Shown here in pieces: positions 8,873 to 17,048 of a stretch of DNA of 31,359 nucleotides. Within the stretch, counting starts at the first letter, position 1. Every line of letters begins with the position of its first letter. Location: positions 1 to 31,359 of the forward strand of contig CAZSAL010000031.1 in the NCBI GenBank assembly GCA_964604825.1, given 5' to 3'. A program made the position numbers and the translations under genes. Below the pieces are notes generated by a model, which was not told the DNA's origin, searched no databases, and saw only the letters and a list, made by a program, of their open reading frames with translations. This stretch comes from CAZSAL01 sp964604825 (GTDB taxonomy: Bacteria; Elusimicrobiota; Elusimicrobia; 2-01-FULL-59-12).

Positions 8873-10606
8873 ATGGAAAAAACCGGAACCGAAATCATCG
8901 TCGAAACCCTGCAGCGCGAAGGGGTCGAGGTTGTATTCGGCATTCCCGGAGGCGTGAGCCTGCCGCTGTTCGACCAGTTTTACCGCTCCAACTTTCCTGT
9001 GGTCCTGACACGCCACGAGCAGGGCGCCGCGCACATGGCGGACGGCTATGCTCGCGCCTCAGGCAGGGTTGGCGTCTGCGTCGCCACATCCGGACCGGGA
9101 GCGACCAATTTGGTTACAGGCCTGGCGACCGCGCACATGGATTCCATACCCGTTGTCGCCATCACCAGCCAGGTGCGCACCGATTCCATCGGTTCCGACG
9201 CTTTTCAGGAAGCGGATATCACCGGCATCACCCGTCCCATAACCAAACACAACTATCTGGTCAAGGACGTGCGGGATCTGGGACGGGTGTTGAAAGAAGC
9301 GTTTTATATAGCCTCCAGCGGACGTCCGGGACCCGTTCTTGTCGATATCCCGGTTGATGTGCAGCGCGCCAAAACTGTCTGGAAATGGGAAGAAAAAATC
9401 GAAATACGTTCCTATAAGCCCAACACCAAAGGCCATCCCGTTCAAATCAAGCGCGCCGCGGAAATGATCAAAGAGGCCAAACGCCCGCTGCTCTACGTCG
9501 GAGGCGGCACTATTTATTCCGGCGCCACCGCGGAACTCAGGAGACTGGCGGAAAAGGGGAATATCCCCATTATCTGGACGCTTATGGCCAACGGCGCGAT
9601 CCCGCCCGCACATGATCTTGCCATGGGACCCGTGGGCATGCACGGGAAATACGCCGCGAACATTGCCGTGCAGAAATGCGACCTCCTGATTGCCGCTGGC
9701 GCGCGTTTCGACGACCGTGTCACCGGCCATCTGGAGAAGTTTTCGCCGCAGTCGAAGAAAATCCACATAGATATCGATCCGTCGAATATTTCCAAAACCG
9801 TGCGCGCGCACTGCCCTGTCGTGGGCGATCTGAAGCAGGTGCTTGCCCAGCTTGTGGAAGATATTCCGCAGCTTGACCACGCCGCCTGGGTCAAAGAGAT
9901 CCACGAAATGGATCAAAAAAATCCGCTCACCTATAAACAGGACGATGCCCTGCATCCCCAGTATGTGCTGCAGGAACTACACCGCCTGACCAAGGGCGAC
10001 GCCATTGTCGCTACCGGCGTGGGCCAGCATCAGATGTGGTCCATGCAATGGTATCAATGCAATTCTCCCAGGCATTTCCTGACCTCAGGAGGGCTGGGCA
10101 CGATGGGCTACGGATTTCCGGCAGCGCTCGGCGCGAAGTTCGCCCATCCGGAAGAGCTTGTGGTTTGTATTGAGGGGGATGGATCGTTCCAGATGACGGC
10201 CTGCGAACTGGCTACCTCAACGCATGAAAAAAAACCGGTTCTCGTGATTATTCTCAACAATTACTTTCTGGGAATGGTGCGGCAGTGGCAGGAGCTTTTC
10301 TACGGGGAGCGCTATTCCTCGAGCTGCCTGGGAGGAGAGAAATCCGGATCTGTTTCGAAGGATAAAATGCCTCATCCTTCCAAGGACGGCTACGTTCCCG
10401 ACTTCGTCAAGCTGGCGGAGGCGCAGGGAGCCGTCGGCATGCGCATCTCCAAAAAGGAACAGGTGACTGCCGCCCTGGAAAAGGCGCTGCAGGAAGTGAA
10501 GCAGCGCACGGTGGTTCTCGACGTCCTGATCGATCCCTACGAGAAGGTTTTCCCGATGGTTCCCGCAGGCGCGGGCCTGGACGAAATCATTGTGGATATG
10601 GCGTAG
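8873..10606 (+). CDS. ilvB: Acetolactate synthase large subunit
   Basis: A TPP- and FAD-dependent enzyme that condenses pyruvate to acetolactate, or pyruvate with 2-oxobutyrate, at the start of branched-chain amino-acid synthesis. Seen: the N-terminal TPP domain with the catalytic Glu in RHEQGAAHMADGYARASG; SGPGATN; a central domain with GARFDDRVTGH; and the C-terminal TPP motif GDGSFQMTACELAT...NN followed by GMVRQWQELFY. The start at 8873 is preferred because GGGAG lies 8 bases upstream. An in-frame ATG at 8858 would add five residues but has poorer spacing. After GERYS there is an extra stretch of about 20 residues (nt 10318-10395, SCLGGEKSG...) before PDFVKLAEAQG that the usual enzyme lacks. 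No small regulatory subunit (ilvN) or ilvC is adjacent. A catabolic or relaxed 2-oxoacid role is possible but unsupported. Confidence 0.93.
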   Translation: MEKTGTEIIVETLQREGVEVVFGIPGGVSLPLFDQFYRSNFPVVLTRHEQGAAHMADGYARASGRVGVCVATSGPGATNLVTGLATAHMDSIPVVAITSQVRTDSIGSDAFQEADITGITRPITKHNYLVKDVRDLGRVLKEAFYIASSGRPGPVLVDIPVDVQRAKTVWKWEEKIEIRSYKPNTKGHPVQIKRAAEMIKEAKRPLLYVGGGTIYSGATAELRRLAEKGNIPIIWTLMANGAIPPAHDLAMGPVGMHGKYAANIAVQKCDLLIAAGARFDDRVTGHLEKFSPQSKKIHIDIDPSNISKTVRAHCPVVGDLKQVLAQLVEDIPQLDHAAWVKEIHEMDQKNPLTYKQDDALHPQYVLQELHRLTKGDAIVATGVGQHQMWSMQWYQCNSPRHFLTSGGLGTMGYGFPAALGAKFAHPEELVVCIEGDGSFQMTACELATSTHEKKPVLVIILNNYFLGMVRQWQELFYGERYSSSCLGGEKSGSVSKDKMPHPSKDGYVPDFVKLAEAQGAVGMRISKKEQVTAALEKALQEVKQRTVVLDVLIDPYEKVFPMVPAGAGLDEIIVDMA

Positions 10607-10612
10607 ACCCCT

Positions 10613-10643
10613 GTCGCCCCGGCAATCCGTAGGCCGGGACGAC
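10613..10643. other. Strong hairpin between ilvB and trxB
   Basis: GTCG-C-CCCGGC (10613-10623) pairs with GCCGGG-A-CGAC (10633-10643): ten base pairs with one C/A mismatch and a 9-base loop. There is no T-run after it on the forward strand, only GTC then six A's, so it is not a classical terminator. It may affect RNA processing or set the ilvB/trxB ratio. Confidence 0.5.
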
Positions 10644-10665
10644 GTCAAAAAAGACTGGAGTAATT

Positions 10666-11649
10666 ATGAGTTCTTCCGACACAAAAGATTCTGTTTACGA
10701 CGTGATTATTGTGGGCGCGGGTCCGGGAGGGCTTGCCGCGGCGCTTTATGCTTCCCGGGCGGAGATGAAAACTCTGCTGCTCGAGAAAGGCCTGTCCGGC
10801 GGGCAGCTCAACAACACCGCATGGATAGAGGATTACCCCGGCTTCATTAATATCGACGCCCGCGAACTGGCCCAGAAAATGGAAGAGCATGCGAAACATT
10901 TCGGGACTGCTGTCAAAACGACTGGAGTTTCAGGCGTGCGGAAAGACGGAAACCTTTTTCAGGTCGAGACAGACGAAGGAAATTTTCTCTCCAGAACAGT
11001 CATTCTTGCATCAGGCGGCAGGCCAAATTATCTGGGGTGCAAAGGCGAAAAGGAATTTCAAAAAAAGGGAGTCAGCTACTGCGCGATCTGCGACGGCCCT
11101 CTGCCTGTATTCCGCAACAAACCCATGGTCGTCGTCGGCGGCGGCGATTCCGCCCTGGAAGAAGGCCTGTTTTTAACCAAATACGCCTCAAAGATTTACC
11201 TGGTCCACCGCCGCAACGAGTTCCGCGGCGCGATGATTCTGCAGGAACAGGTGCGCGCCAACCCGAAGATCGAACCGGTTCTGGAATCCGTTGTTGATAA
11301 TATCGGCGGATCGGACGTTGTGGAATGGGTCAATATCCGCAATGTCAAAACCGGCGCGATACGCAAAGTCGAAGTCGCCGGCGTCTTTATTTTTGTCGGC
11401 TTCAAGCCGAACAGCGACGTTGTGAAGGACCCGATTATTAAGGATGAGCTCGATTACATCCCTACCAATCAGCACATGATGACCTCGATCCCCGGCCTTT
11501 TTGCCATTGGGGACGTGCGGCAGCAGCTTACAAAGCAGGTGACCAATGCCGTCGGCGACGGGACTACCGCTGCCGTGGCCGCGGAAAAATACATTCACGG
11601 CACTCTGGACAAGGCGCCGCTCGGACTGTTGGCCATTCAGCGCAAATGA
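10666..11649 (+). CDS. trxB: Thioredoxin reductase
   Basis: An FAD flavoprotein that passes electrons from NADPH to thioredoxin. The 327 residues are the normal length. Seen: the FAD-binding GAGPGGLAAALYASR near residues 17-31; the redox disulfide Cys139/Cys142 in YCAICDG; the NAD(P)H fold GGGDSALEE with HRRNEFRG, the usual NADPH-phosphate contact; and the C-terminal FAD motif FAIGDVR...QVTNAVGDG. GGAG lies 5 bases before the ATG. Its stop overlaps the next gene's start by four bases (ATGA), so it is translationally coupled to the 2-oxoacid:ferredoxin oxidoreductase, which is an uncommon partner. The retained HRR motif argues against a ferredoxin-dependent flavin thioredoxin reductase. Confidence 0.93.
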   Translation: MSSSDTKDSVYDVIIVGAGPGGLAAALYASRAEMKTLLLEKGLSGGQLNNTAWIEDYPGFINIDARELAQKMEEHAKHFGTAVKTTGVSGVRKDGNLFQVETDEGNFLSRTVILASGGRPNYLGCKGEKEFQKKGVSYCAICDGPLPVFRNKPMVVVGGGDSALEEGLFLTKYASKIYLVHRRNEFRGAMILQEQVRANPKIEPVLESVVDNIGGSDVVEWVNIRNVKTGAIRKVEVAGVFIFVGFKPNSDVVKDPIIKDELDYIPTNQHMMTSIPGLFAIGDVRQQLTKQVTNAVGDGTTAAVAAEKYIHGTLDKAPLGLLAIQRK

Positions 11650-13373
11650 CAGACATTGTTATCCGTATCGGCGGCGAAGGAGGGGAAGGCGTCATAAGCT
11701 GCGGAGAACTTCTTACAACCGCGCTGGCGCGGTCCTCCTACGAAGTTTTTACCTTCCGCACTTATCCGGCTGAAATCAAAGGCGGACACGCCATGTTTCA
11801 GGTCAGAACCGGCGAAGGCCCGATCCTGTCGCAGGGACTGCATGCCGACATTCTTATCACTTTCAATGAGGAAGCTTTCCGGCTGCAGGGAAGAGCCATT
11901 AAACCCGGAGGGCTTCTGATTTACGACGCTTCGCAGTACCAGCCTCAGGGCAATTTCGAAACCTACGCCGTGCCGCTTGAAGAAATCGCCCTGGGAATAA
12001 CAAATTCAAAAGTGGGGAAAAATATCGTCGCCCTGGGCGTGCTGTCCCGGTTATTGGGGATTTCCAGCGAACTTCTGGAACCGCTCCTTAAAGACAAGTA
12101 CGCAAAAAAAGGGGAAGACATCCCTTTTAAAAACAGCGAAGCTCTCCGCGCGGGAATCAAGTTTGTCGACGAGCATCCTTTCAAATTTTCCCTTCCAAAC
12201 TTCAAAGCGCGAAAATCGGATTATAAGCGGGTTGTCATGTCCGGGAACGAAGCGGCTTCTCTTGGAGCAATCGCCACCGGCTGCCGTTATTTCGCGGGTT
12301 ATCCGATCACGCCGGCATCGGAAATCCTCGAATTCATGGAATCCGAGCTTCCCAAATTCGGCGGTGCGGTCGTTCAAACCGAAGATGAAATCGCCGCAGT
12401 GGCTTCGGTTGTGGGAGCGTCATACGCAGGAAAAAAAGCGCTGACCGCCACGTCAGGTCCCGGCCTTTCGCTTATGGTCGAAATCCTCGGGCTTGCGTCG
12501 ATGTCTGAAATCCCCGCAGTTATTATCGATGCGCAGCGCGGCGGTCCGTCTACCGGCCTGCCCACAAAAACGGAGCAGGGAGATCTTAATCTGGCCGTCT
12601 TCGGCGCCCATGGCGACGCCGCCCGTATCGTTCTTGCGCCGGGGGACGTCGAAGAATGCCTTTATTACATTATGCAGGCATTCAATCTGGCCGAGAGCTA
12701 CCAGACGCCCGTTATTTTTTTGACGGATCAGTCGCTTGCGCACCGCACCCAGACTTTTCCCTGGCCGGATTTTAAGCGCGTTCCGGTGGTAAACCGGCTG
12801 CTTCCGACGGAAGCCGGCCTTAAGGAATACCGGCGTTTCGCCGTTACTCCGAGCGGCATTTCCCCGATGGCGATTCCCGGAATGAGCGGAGGCGCCTACG
12901 CCGCCACAGGACTCGAGCATACGGAACGCGGAGCGCCGACCTCTTCTCCGGAATTTCACGAGAAAATGACCGCCAAGCGCGCGCGAAAAATCGCGGGCGC
13001 AGCCGGAGAGCCGGGGTTCACGGCCCGGTTTGGCCCGAAAAAAGCCAAAATCGGAGTGATCGGCTGGGGCTCAACACAGGGAGCCCTCCGGGAAGGCGTC
13101 GAACTGGCTGCCGCCGACGGCATCAGCGCATCGCTGCTTCAGCTGAAGATGGTCTGTCCGCTGCCTGAAAACGACATCCGCGATTTCCTCGGCTCTGTGG
13201 AGAAGGTAATCGTTGCCGAACTGAATCACAGCGGGCAGTTGAATAACATGATCCGATCGAAGTTCCTGATCGACACCATCGCCTTGAACAAGTGCGAAGG
13301 CCTGCCATTTTTCGCGGAAGAAGTGCTGGAAAAGATACGTGAAGCGTCGTTGACGTCATCCCCGAGGGTGTAA
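11646..13373 (+). CDS. korA: 2-oxoacid:ferredoxin oxidoreductase, fused gamma-alpha subunit
   Basis: Part of the enzyme that oxidatively decarboxylates a 2-oxoacid (probably 2-oxoglutarate, possibly pyruvate or another) to acyl-CoA, giving electrons to ferredoxin. Residues 1 to about 185 are the gamma domain (GGEGGEGVISCGELL, YPAEIKGGHAMFQVR). About 195-400 is the alpha pyrimidine-binding domain (YPITPASEILEFM, TSGPGLSLMVE, QRGGPSTGLPTKTEQGDL). The rest includes domain II (VIGWGSTQGALREG, LLQLKMVCPLPE). The 575 residues fit the known gamma-alpha fusion. The start overlaps trxB by four bases. The last residues (SSPRV) and the stop lie in the palindromic element at 13355-13488, so the original C-terminus has probably been replaced. 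Substrate cannot be settled from sequence alone. Confidence 0.93.
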   Translation: MTDIVIRIGGEGGEGVISCGELLTTALARSSYEVFTFRTYPAEIKGGHAMFQVRTGEGPILSQGLHADILITFNEEAFRLQGRAIKPGGLLIYDASQYQPQGNFETYAVPLEEIALGITNSKVGKNIVALGVLSRLLGISSELLEPLLKDKYAKKGEDIPFKNSEALRAGIKFVDEHPFKFSLPNFKARKSDYKRVVMSGNEAASLGAIATGCRYFAGYPITPASEILEFMESELPKFGGAVVQTEDEIAAVASVVGASYAGKKALTATSGPGLSLMVEILGLASMSEIPAVIIDAQRGGPSTGLPTKTEQGDLNLAVFGAHGDAARIVLAPGDVEECLYYIMQAFNLAESYQTPVIFLTDQSLAHRTQTFPWPDFKRVPVVNRLLPTEAGLKEYRRFAVTPSGISPMAIPGMSGGAYAATGLEHTERGAPTSSPEFHEKMTAKRARKIAGAAGEPGFTARFGPKKAKIGVIGWGSTQGALREGVELAAADGISASLLQLKMVCPLPENDIRDFLGSVEKVIVAELNHSGQLNNMIRSKFLIDTIALNKCEGLPFFAEEVLEKIREASLTSSPRV

Positions 13374-13488
13374 TCGGGGATCCATGAACAAAGGAATCCT
13401 TTTTGAGGGATTCCCGTCCTCCACTGGGTCCTCGGCGGACGGCCCGCCAAGACGTAATGGAGGGCCGCTAATCACATGCGGGAATGAC
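13355..13488. mobile_element. MITE-like palindromic element across the korA stop codon
   Basis: A 134-base element bounded by imperfect terminal inverted repeats, GTCATCCCCG (13355-13364) and CGGGAATGAC (13479-13488), which match at 9 of 10 positions. Inside are more hairpins: CCCCGA/TCGGGG (13360-13365, 13374-13379), GGAATCC/GGATTCC (13393-13399, 13408-13414), and a nested pair CCTCCA/TGGAGG (13418-13423, 13458-13463) around GGCGG/CCGCC (13434-13438, 13444-13448). It encodes no protein. It resembles the short non-autonomous palindromic repeats that end in GTCATTCCCG-type sequence in many bacterial genomes. It contains the korA stop and separates korA from korB. Confidence 0.7.
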
Positions 13489-13502
13489 AGAAAGCAGATT
13501 TT

Positions 13503-14345
13503 ATGGCTCACACAACAGCGGAATATAAATCTGAAGTAAAACCGATCTGGTGCCCGGGCTGCGGGGATTTTGCCGTGCTCAGCGCCCTCTACCAGGCGCT
13601 TGCGCAGATGGATCTTGATCCGAAAAATGTGGTCATCGTTTCCGGGATCGGATGCTCGGGCCGGCTGCCTGTATTCGTCAATTCCTACGGATTTCACGGC
13701 GTCCATGGCCGCGTGCTGCCTGCTGCTATGGGGGTGAAAATCGGCAATCCCAGGCTTACCGTTATCGGGATCGGCGGTGACGGCGACGGCCTGGCTATCG
13801 GCGGCGGCCATTTCCCGCATGCGGCGCGCCGCAACATCGACATTACCTACATCATGCTCGATAACAACATTTACGGCCTGACAAAAGGACAGGCCTCTCC
13901 CACGACGCTACAGACTTTTGAGGGCAAATCCAGCCCCTATGGCGTGGCGGAAGAGAACCTGAATCCCATCGCCCTGGCTCTGGCTTACGACGTGTCTTTT
14001 GTGGCGCGGGGATTTTCCGGACAGTTAAAAAATCTTACAAACCTGATTATCGACGGGATAAAACACCGGGGATTTTCCTTCATCCACGCGCTTTCGCCCT
14101 GCGTTGTTTACAACAACACCTACGAGTATTACGCCAAAAAGGTCAGGGAGATCGCGCCGTATGAGAATGCCTCCAGCAAAATGCGCGCGCTGGAGTTATG
14201 GCAGGACAAGCGGCACATTTTCCTGGGCAAATTTTATCAGGACGAAAGCCGCCAGACATTCAATGAGCGCATACGCGACATAATGAGCCAGTTCCCGCGC
14301 GACGACGAGAAATACTTCAAAGAACTTGTCGAAAGGTACGCATAA
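13503..14345 (+). CDS. korB: 2-oxoacid:ferredoxin oxidoreductase, TPP-binding beta subunit
   Basis: The catalytic TPP-binding partner of the gamma-alpha subunit encoded just upstream. Seen: CPGCGDFAVLSALYQAL near the N-terminus, whose cysteines are a beta-subunit cluster signature; GIGCSGR; HGRVLPAAMGVKIGNP; and the TPP/Mg motif GGDGDGLAIGGGH...MLDNNIYGLTKGQASPT. The 280 residues are the normal length. A palindromic element fills most of the 129 bases between korA and korB, and there is only a weak purine-rich site before the ATG, so its translation may be less tightly tied to korA than usual. It is followed by a NuoI-like ferredoxin that probably takes up the electrons. Confidence 0.94.
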   Translation: MAHTTAEYKSEVKPIWCPGCGDFAVLSALYQALAQMDLDPKNVVIVSGIGCSGRLPVFVNSYGFHGVHGRVLPAAMGVKIGNPRLTVIGIGGDGDGLAIGGGHFPHAARRNIDITYIMLDNNIYGLTKGQASPTTLQTFEGKSSPYGVAEENLNPIALALAYDVSFVARGFSGQLKNLTNLIIDGIKHRGFSFIHALSPCVVYNNTYEYYAKKVREIAPYENASSKMRALELWQDKRHIFLGKFYQDESRQTFNERIRDIMSQFPRDDEKYFKELVERYA

Positions 14346-14359
14346 GGTAAAATAAATTT

Positions 14360-14923
14360 ATGATGCTGGAATACTTCAAACGCATCCGGGATGATTCTGT
14401 CAGCCTGCTTAAAGGCCTGAAGCTTACCTTTAAGATCATGCTGCAGCCCAAGGTGACGATACAGTTTCCCAAAGAGAAAGCGCCCGTTCCGGAACGCTTC
14501 CGCGGCCTTTTGATTTTCCATATAGACGAATGCATAGCCTGCGACCTGTGCGTCAAAGCCTGCCCGTCCGAATGCATTTCGCTTACCAGCGAACGCAATC
14601 CCCAGGGCAGGAAAATCATTCAGAATTACACCATCGATTTCGGCAAATGCAACTGGTGCCGTCTCTGCGAAGAGGCCTGCCCCACCAATCCCAAATCCGT
14701 TCACCATACCATGGAATACCAGATCCAGTTTCTTTCGCGGGACGATTTCAAAATCACCTGGACCAAAGCCGCAGACGGTACGCCGCTTGTTCCGGTAAAC
14801 GCCGCGGGCGTCCAGATCGGTCCATGGGCTGACGCTGTCCTGCCGCAGAAACATCTTTCTGTCGGAATCGGAGGGCACCCGCCCAAACACGCCCCTCCGA
14901 GTATCGAGACACCAGCCCATTAA
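14360..14923 (+). CDS. NuoI-like 2[4Fe-4S] ferredoxin, probable oxidoreductase delta subunit
   Basis: A 187-residue iron-sulfur protein with two complete 4Fe-4S motifs: Cys58, 61, 64 and 68 (CIACDLCVKACP), and Cys97, 100, 103 and 107 (CNWCRLCEEACP). The sequence before the first cluster (VPERFRGLLIF) and the spacing resemble complex I subunit NuoI more than small bacterial ferredoxins. It follows korB by 14 bases and no other complex I gene is present, so I infer it is the electron acceptor or delta-like subunit of the 2-oxoacid oxidoreductase. The tail after residue 140 (to GGHPPKHAPP) is proline-rich and unassigned. Two ATGs stand in tandem (14360, 14363); the start is uncertain by one codon. 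Confidence 0.88.
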   Translation: MMLEYFKRIRDDSVSLLKGLKLTFKIMLQPKVTIQFPKEKAPVPERFRGLLIFHIDECIACDLCVKACPSECISLTSERNPQGRKIIQNYTIDFGKCNWCRLCEEACPTNPKSVHHTMEYQIQFLSRDDFKITWTKAADGTPLVPVNAAGVQIGPWADAVLPQKHLSVGIGGHPPKHAPPSIETPAH

Positions 14924-14944
14924 AAGAAAACTATCTAAACCGGA

Positions 14945-15844
14945 ATGAAAAAGCGAACTCTTGGATCAACCGACCTTCAAGTTTCTGAAATCGGTTTCGG
15001 AGCCTGGGCCATAGGCGGCAATGCTCACGGCAACAGCTATGGTCCTACGGACAACGCCGAATCTATCAGGGCAATCGAGACCGCTGTTTCCCTGGGATGC
15101 ACGTTTTTCGATACCGCAGACTTTTACGGACACGGCCAGAGTGAAGAACTGCTCGGGAAGGCGCTGAAGTCTTATCGCAAAGACATTATCATCGCAACAA
15201 AAGGGGGACGTGATTTTTATCACGAGCCTCCCGGGCTGAATTTTTCCGAAGAATATTTAACGTTTGCCGTGGAACAAAGCCTCAAGCGGCTGGACACGGA
15301 TCATATAGACCTTTACCAGCTTCATAACCCGCCGTTCAGCCTGATCGAACGCGGCCATGTCTTTGATGTGCTCGACAAGTTGAAAGCTCAGGGGAAAATC
15401 CGTTATTACGGCATATCCATCCATGACCCTCAAGAGGGCCTGCTTGCGCTCAAATTCGGAAAACCGGCTTCGATTCAGGTTGTCTACAATTATTTGAAAC
15501 GGGAAGCCGCGGAGGAGCTGTTTCCCCGGGCAATAGCACAGGGAGTAGGGATAATCGCCAGGGAACCGCTGGCAAACGGATTTTTAACAGGGAAGTACAC
15601 CAAAGAATCGATTTTCCCTGTAGGGGATATACGTCACCGCTGGCCGGCAAAATACCAGACGGCATTAACCCATCAGGCGCAGGATTTCATTAAAAAGCTT
15701 GGAAATTCGCCGTTTTCGCCAGCCAAATCCGCGATCAGATTCGCGCTTTCACAGCCAGCGGTATCCGTTGTCATTCCAGGCTGCAAAACCGTAGAGCAGG
15801 TTGAAGAGAACCTCAGCGGCGTAGACGTCCCGGCCCAGGTCTAA
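14945..15844 (+). CDS. Aldo/keto reductase
   Basis: A 299-residue NAD(P)H-dependent carbonyl reductase of the TIM-barrel aldo/keto reductase superfamily. The catalytic tetrad is visible: Asp56 and Tyr61 (FDTADFYGHG), Lys86 (IATKGG) and His127 (LYQLHNP). The N-terminal LGSTDLQVSEIGFGAWAIGG and C-terminal VVIPGCKTVEQVEEN are typical. The substrate cannot be inferred. It begins 21 bases after the ferredoxin without a clear ribosome-binding site, so it may be the last gene of that transcript. It ends 2 bases from the stop of the opposing aminotransferase gene. Confidence 0.93.
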   Translation: MKKRTLGSTDLQVSEIGFGAWAIGGNAHGNSYGPTDNAESIRAIETAVSLGCTFFDTADFYGHGQSEELLGKALKSYRKDIIIATKGGRDFYHEPPGLNFSEEYLTFAVEQSLKRLDTDHIDLYQLHNPPFSLIERGHVFDVLDKLKAQGKIRYYGISIHDPQEGLLALKFGKPASIQVVYNYLKREAAEELFPRAIAQGVGIIAREPLANGFLTGKYTKESIFPVGDIRHRWPAKYQTALTHQAQDFIKKLGNSPFSPAKSAIRFALSQPAVSVVIPGCKTVEQVEENLSGVDVPAQV

Positions 15845-15846
15845 TT

Positions 15847-17013
15847 TTAATTGCCCTTTAAGAATTTCACTGCTTCGTAGAGTTTTTCTCTCAAAACAGC
15901 CTCTTCAGACACGGTCGCAGTTACGAAATAACCTTCCGGCAGGTCGTAGAAGAATCCGGGATGTATTAATATTCCTTTTTTTCGAAGAAGCTGAACGGCT
16001 GCGGATTCGCTGTCAACGCACTTCACCTGGAAAGAAACATGGAACCCGCCCTCCGGCTGCACAAACTCTGCCCCCTGAGAACGCATAACCTGCATCGCGA
16101 CATCTCGCCGTTTTCGAATTTCCTGGCGATAACGCATCAGGAATTCTTTTGAATCACGGAATATCGCTTTCGCTGCGCACTGGGAAATGTCGCTTACAGG
16201 CAGGAAGCTGTCCGAGATATGTTCCAGAGCGTTGATCGCAGTCTTCATTTTATCAGCATCGCCAGAAATCGCAATCCATCCCAGCTTGAAGCCAGGCAGA
16301 GCGAACATTTTCGAAAACCCGTTCAGCGTAAAAATGAGTGGCGCGCCTGTTTGAGCCGGGCGTGGAAGAGGTTCTCCGGAGAACACAAAGGGGCTGAAAA
16401 CCTCGTCGGAAATGATCGGGAGGTCGTGCTTCCGTGCGATCTCCGCCAGTCCTTCGATTTCATTTCCAGTTGCCACCGCTCCTGTCGGGTTATGGGGAGA
16501 AATAAGGATAATCGCTTTTGTCTTCGGCCCAATCTGGCTTTCCAGATGCCCCAGATCAATCATCCAGCGTTCGCCGCATACGAAACGATAGGGCTTCAAT
16601 ATCACGCCGCACATCGCTGCGATCGAATCAAACAATGGGTAGCTTGGCTGGGGAACTAGAATTTCATCACCATGGTCTGCCAGCGTCATGAAAGCGTAGC
16701 TGTATGACAGGCTGGTGCCGGGTGTAATCAGTATGGTTTCAGCCGGCGCCGGTACGCCTTCACCTTCATAAAATCCTGCGATAGCTTCCCGCGCTTCGCG
16801 AAGGCCGAATGGATCAGGGCGGTAAATCTGCGATTTCCTGACAGCTTCTTCAACCGCCTTCAAATAAATATCCTGCGGGAAATTTATGCCGTGATCATTG
16901 ACGTTGCCGGAAATCAGGTCGGAAACCGGCTCCTGCGCTCTTCTCCGGCGATCTAGCTCTTCATAGAGCTCGTTTTTCGGGACACAGAAAGAATGAACGA
17001 GTTTGGAAAACAT
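15847..17013 (-). CDS. PLP-dependent aminotransferase, class I/II
   Basis: A 388-residue fold-type I aminotransferase. Seen: the substrate loop ISPHNPTGAV, the PLP-ring Asp in IISDEVFSPF, the Schiff-base Lys235 in LNGFSKMFALPGFKLGW, and the C-terminal arginine region VQPEGGFHVSFQ. It resembles aspartate/aromatic-type aminotransferases, but the amino donor and acceptor cannot be assigned. Its start is 35 bases from that of the divergent membrane acyltransferase gene, so the two promoters must overlap or lie within the coding regions. No clear ribosome-binding site precedes the ATG. It ends 2 bases from the aldo/keto reductase stop. Confidence 0.92.
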   Translation of the reverse strand: MFSKLVHSFCVPKNELYEELDRRRRAQEPVSDLISGNVNDHGINFPQDIYLKAVEEAVRKSQIYRPDPFGLREAREAIAGFYEGEGVPAPAETILITPGTSLSYSYAFMTLADHGDEILVPQPSYPLFDSIAAMCGVILKPYRFVCGERWMIDLGHLESQIGPKTKAIILISPHNPTGAVATGNEIEGLAEIARKHDLPIISDEVFSPFVFSGEPLPRPAQTGAPLIFTLNGFSKMFALPGFKLGWIAISGDADKMKTAINALEHISDSFLPVSDISQCAAKAIFRDSKEFLMRYRQEIRKRRDVAMQVMRSQGAEFVQPEGGFHVSFQVKCVDSESAAVQLLRKKGILIHPGFFYDLPEGYFVTATVSEEAVLREKLYEAVKFLKGN

Positions 17014-17048
17014 GGCATAGATATTATCTAAAAAAGTAGACTAATTCC

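Noticed and set aside
9059..9955. A 298-codon open frame on the reverse strand opposite ilvB
   Set aside because: It lies entirely antisense to a conserved enzyme; its length follows from the GC-rich codon use of ilvB, and the translation shows no family motif or ribosome-binding site.
10613..10650. ilvB-trxB hairpin as an intrinsic terminator
   Set aside because: The stem is strong, but the following bases are A-rich on the forward strand and there is no T-run after the stem on the reverse strand either.
14237..14920. A 227-codon reverse-strand open frame opposite the ferredoxin
   Set aside because: It is the antisense shadow of the korB end and of the ferredoxin with its intact cysteine motifs; no independent support.
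14360..14923. Ferredoxin gene as nuoI of a complex I operon
   Set aside because: No other nuo gene is nearby and it directly follows korB, so a 2-oxoacid oxidoreductase partner fits better.
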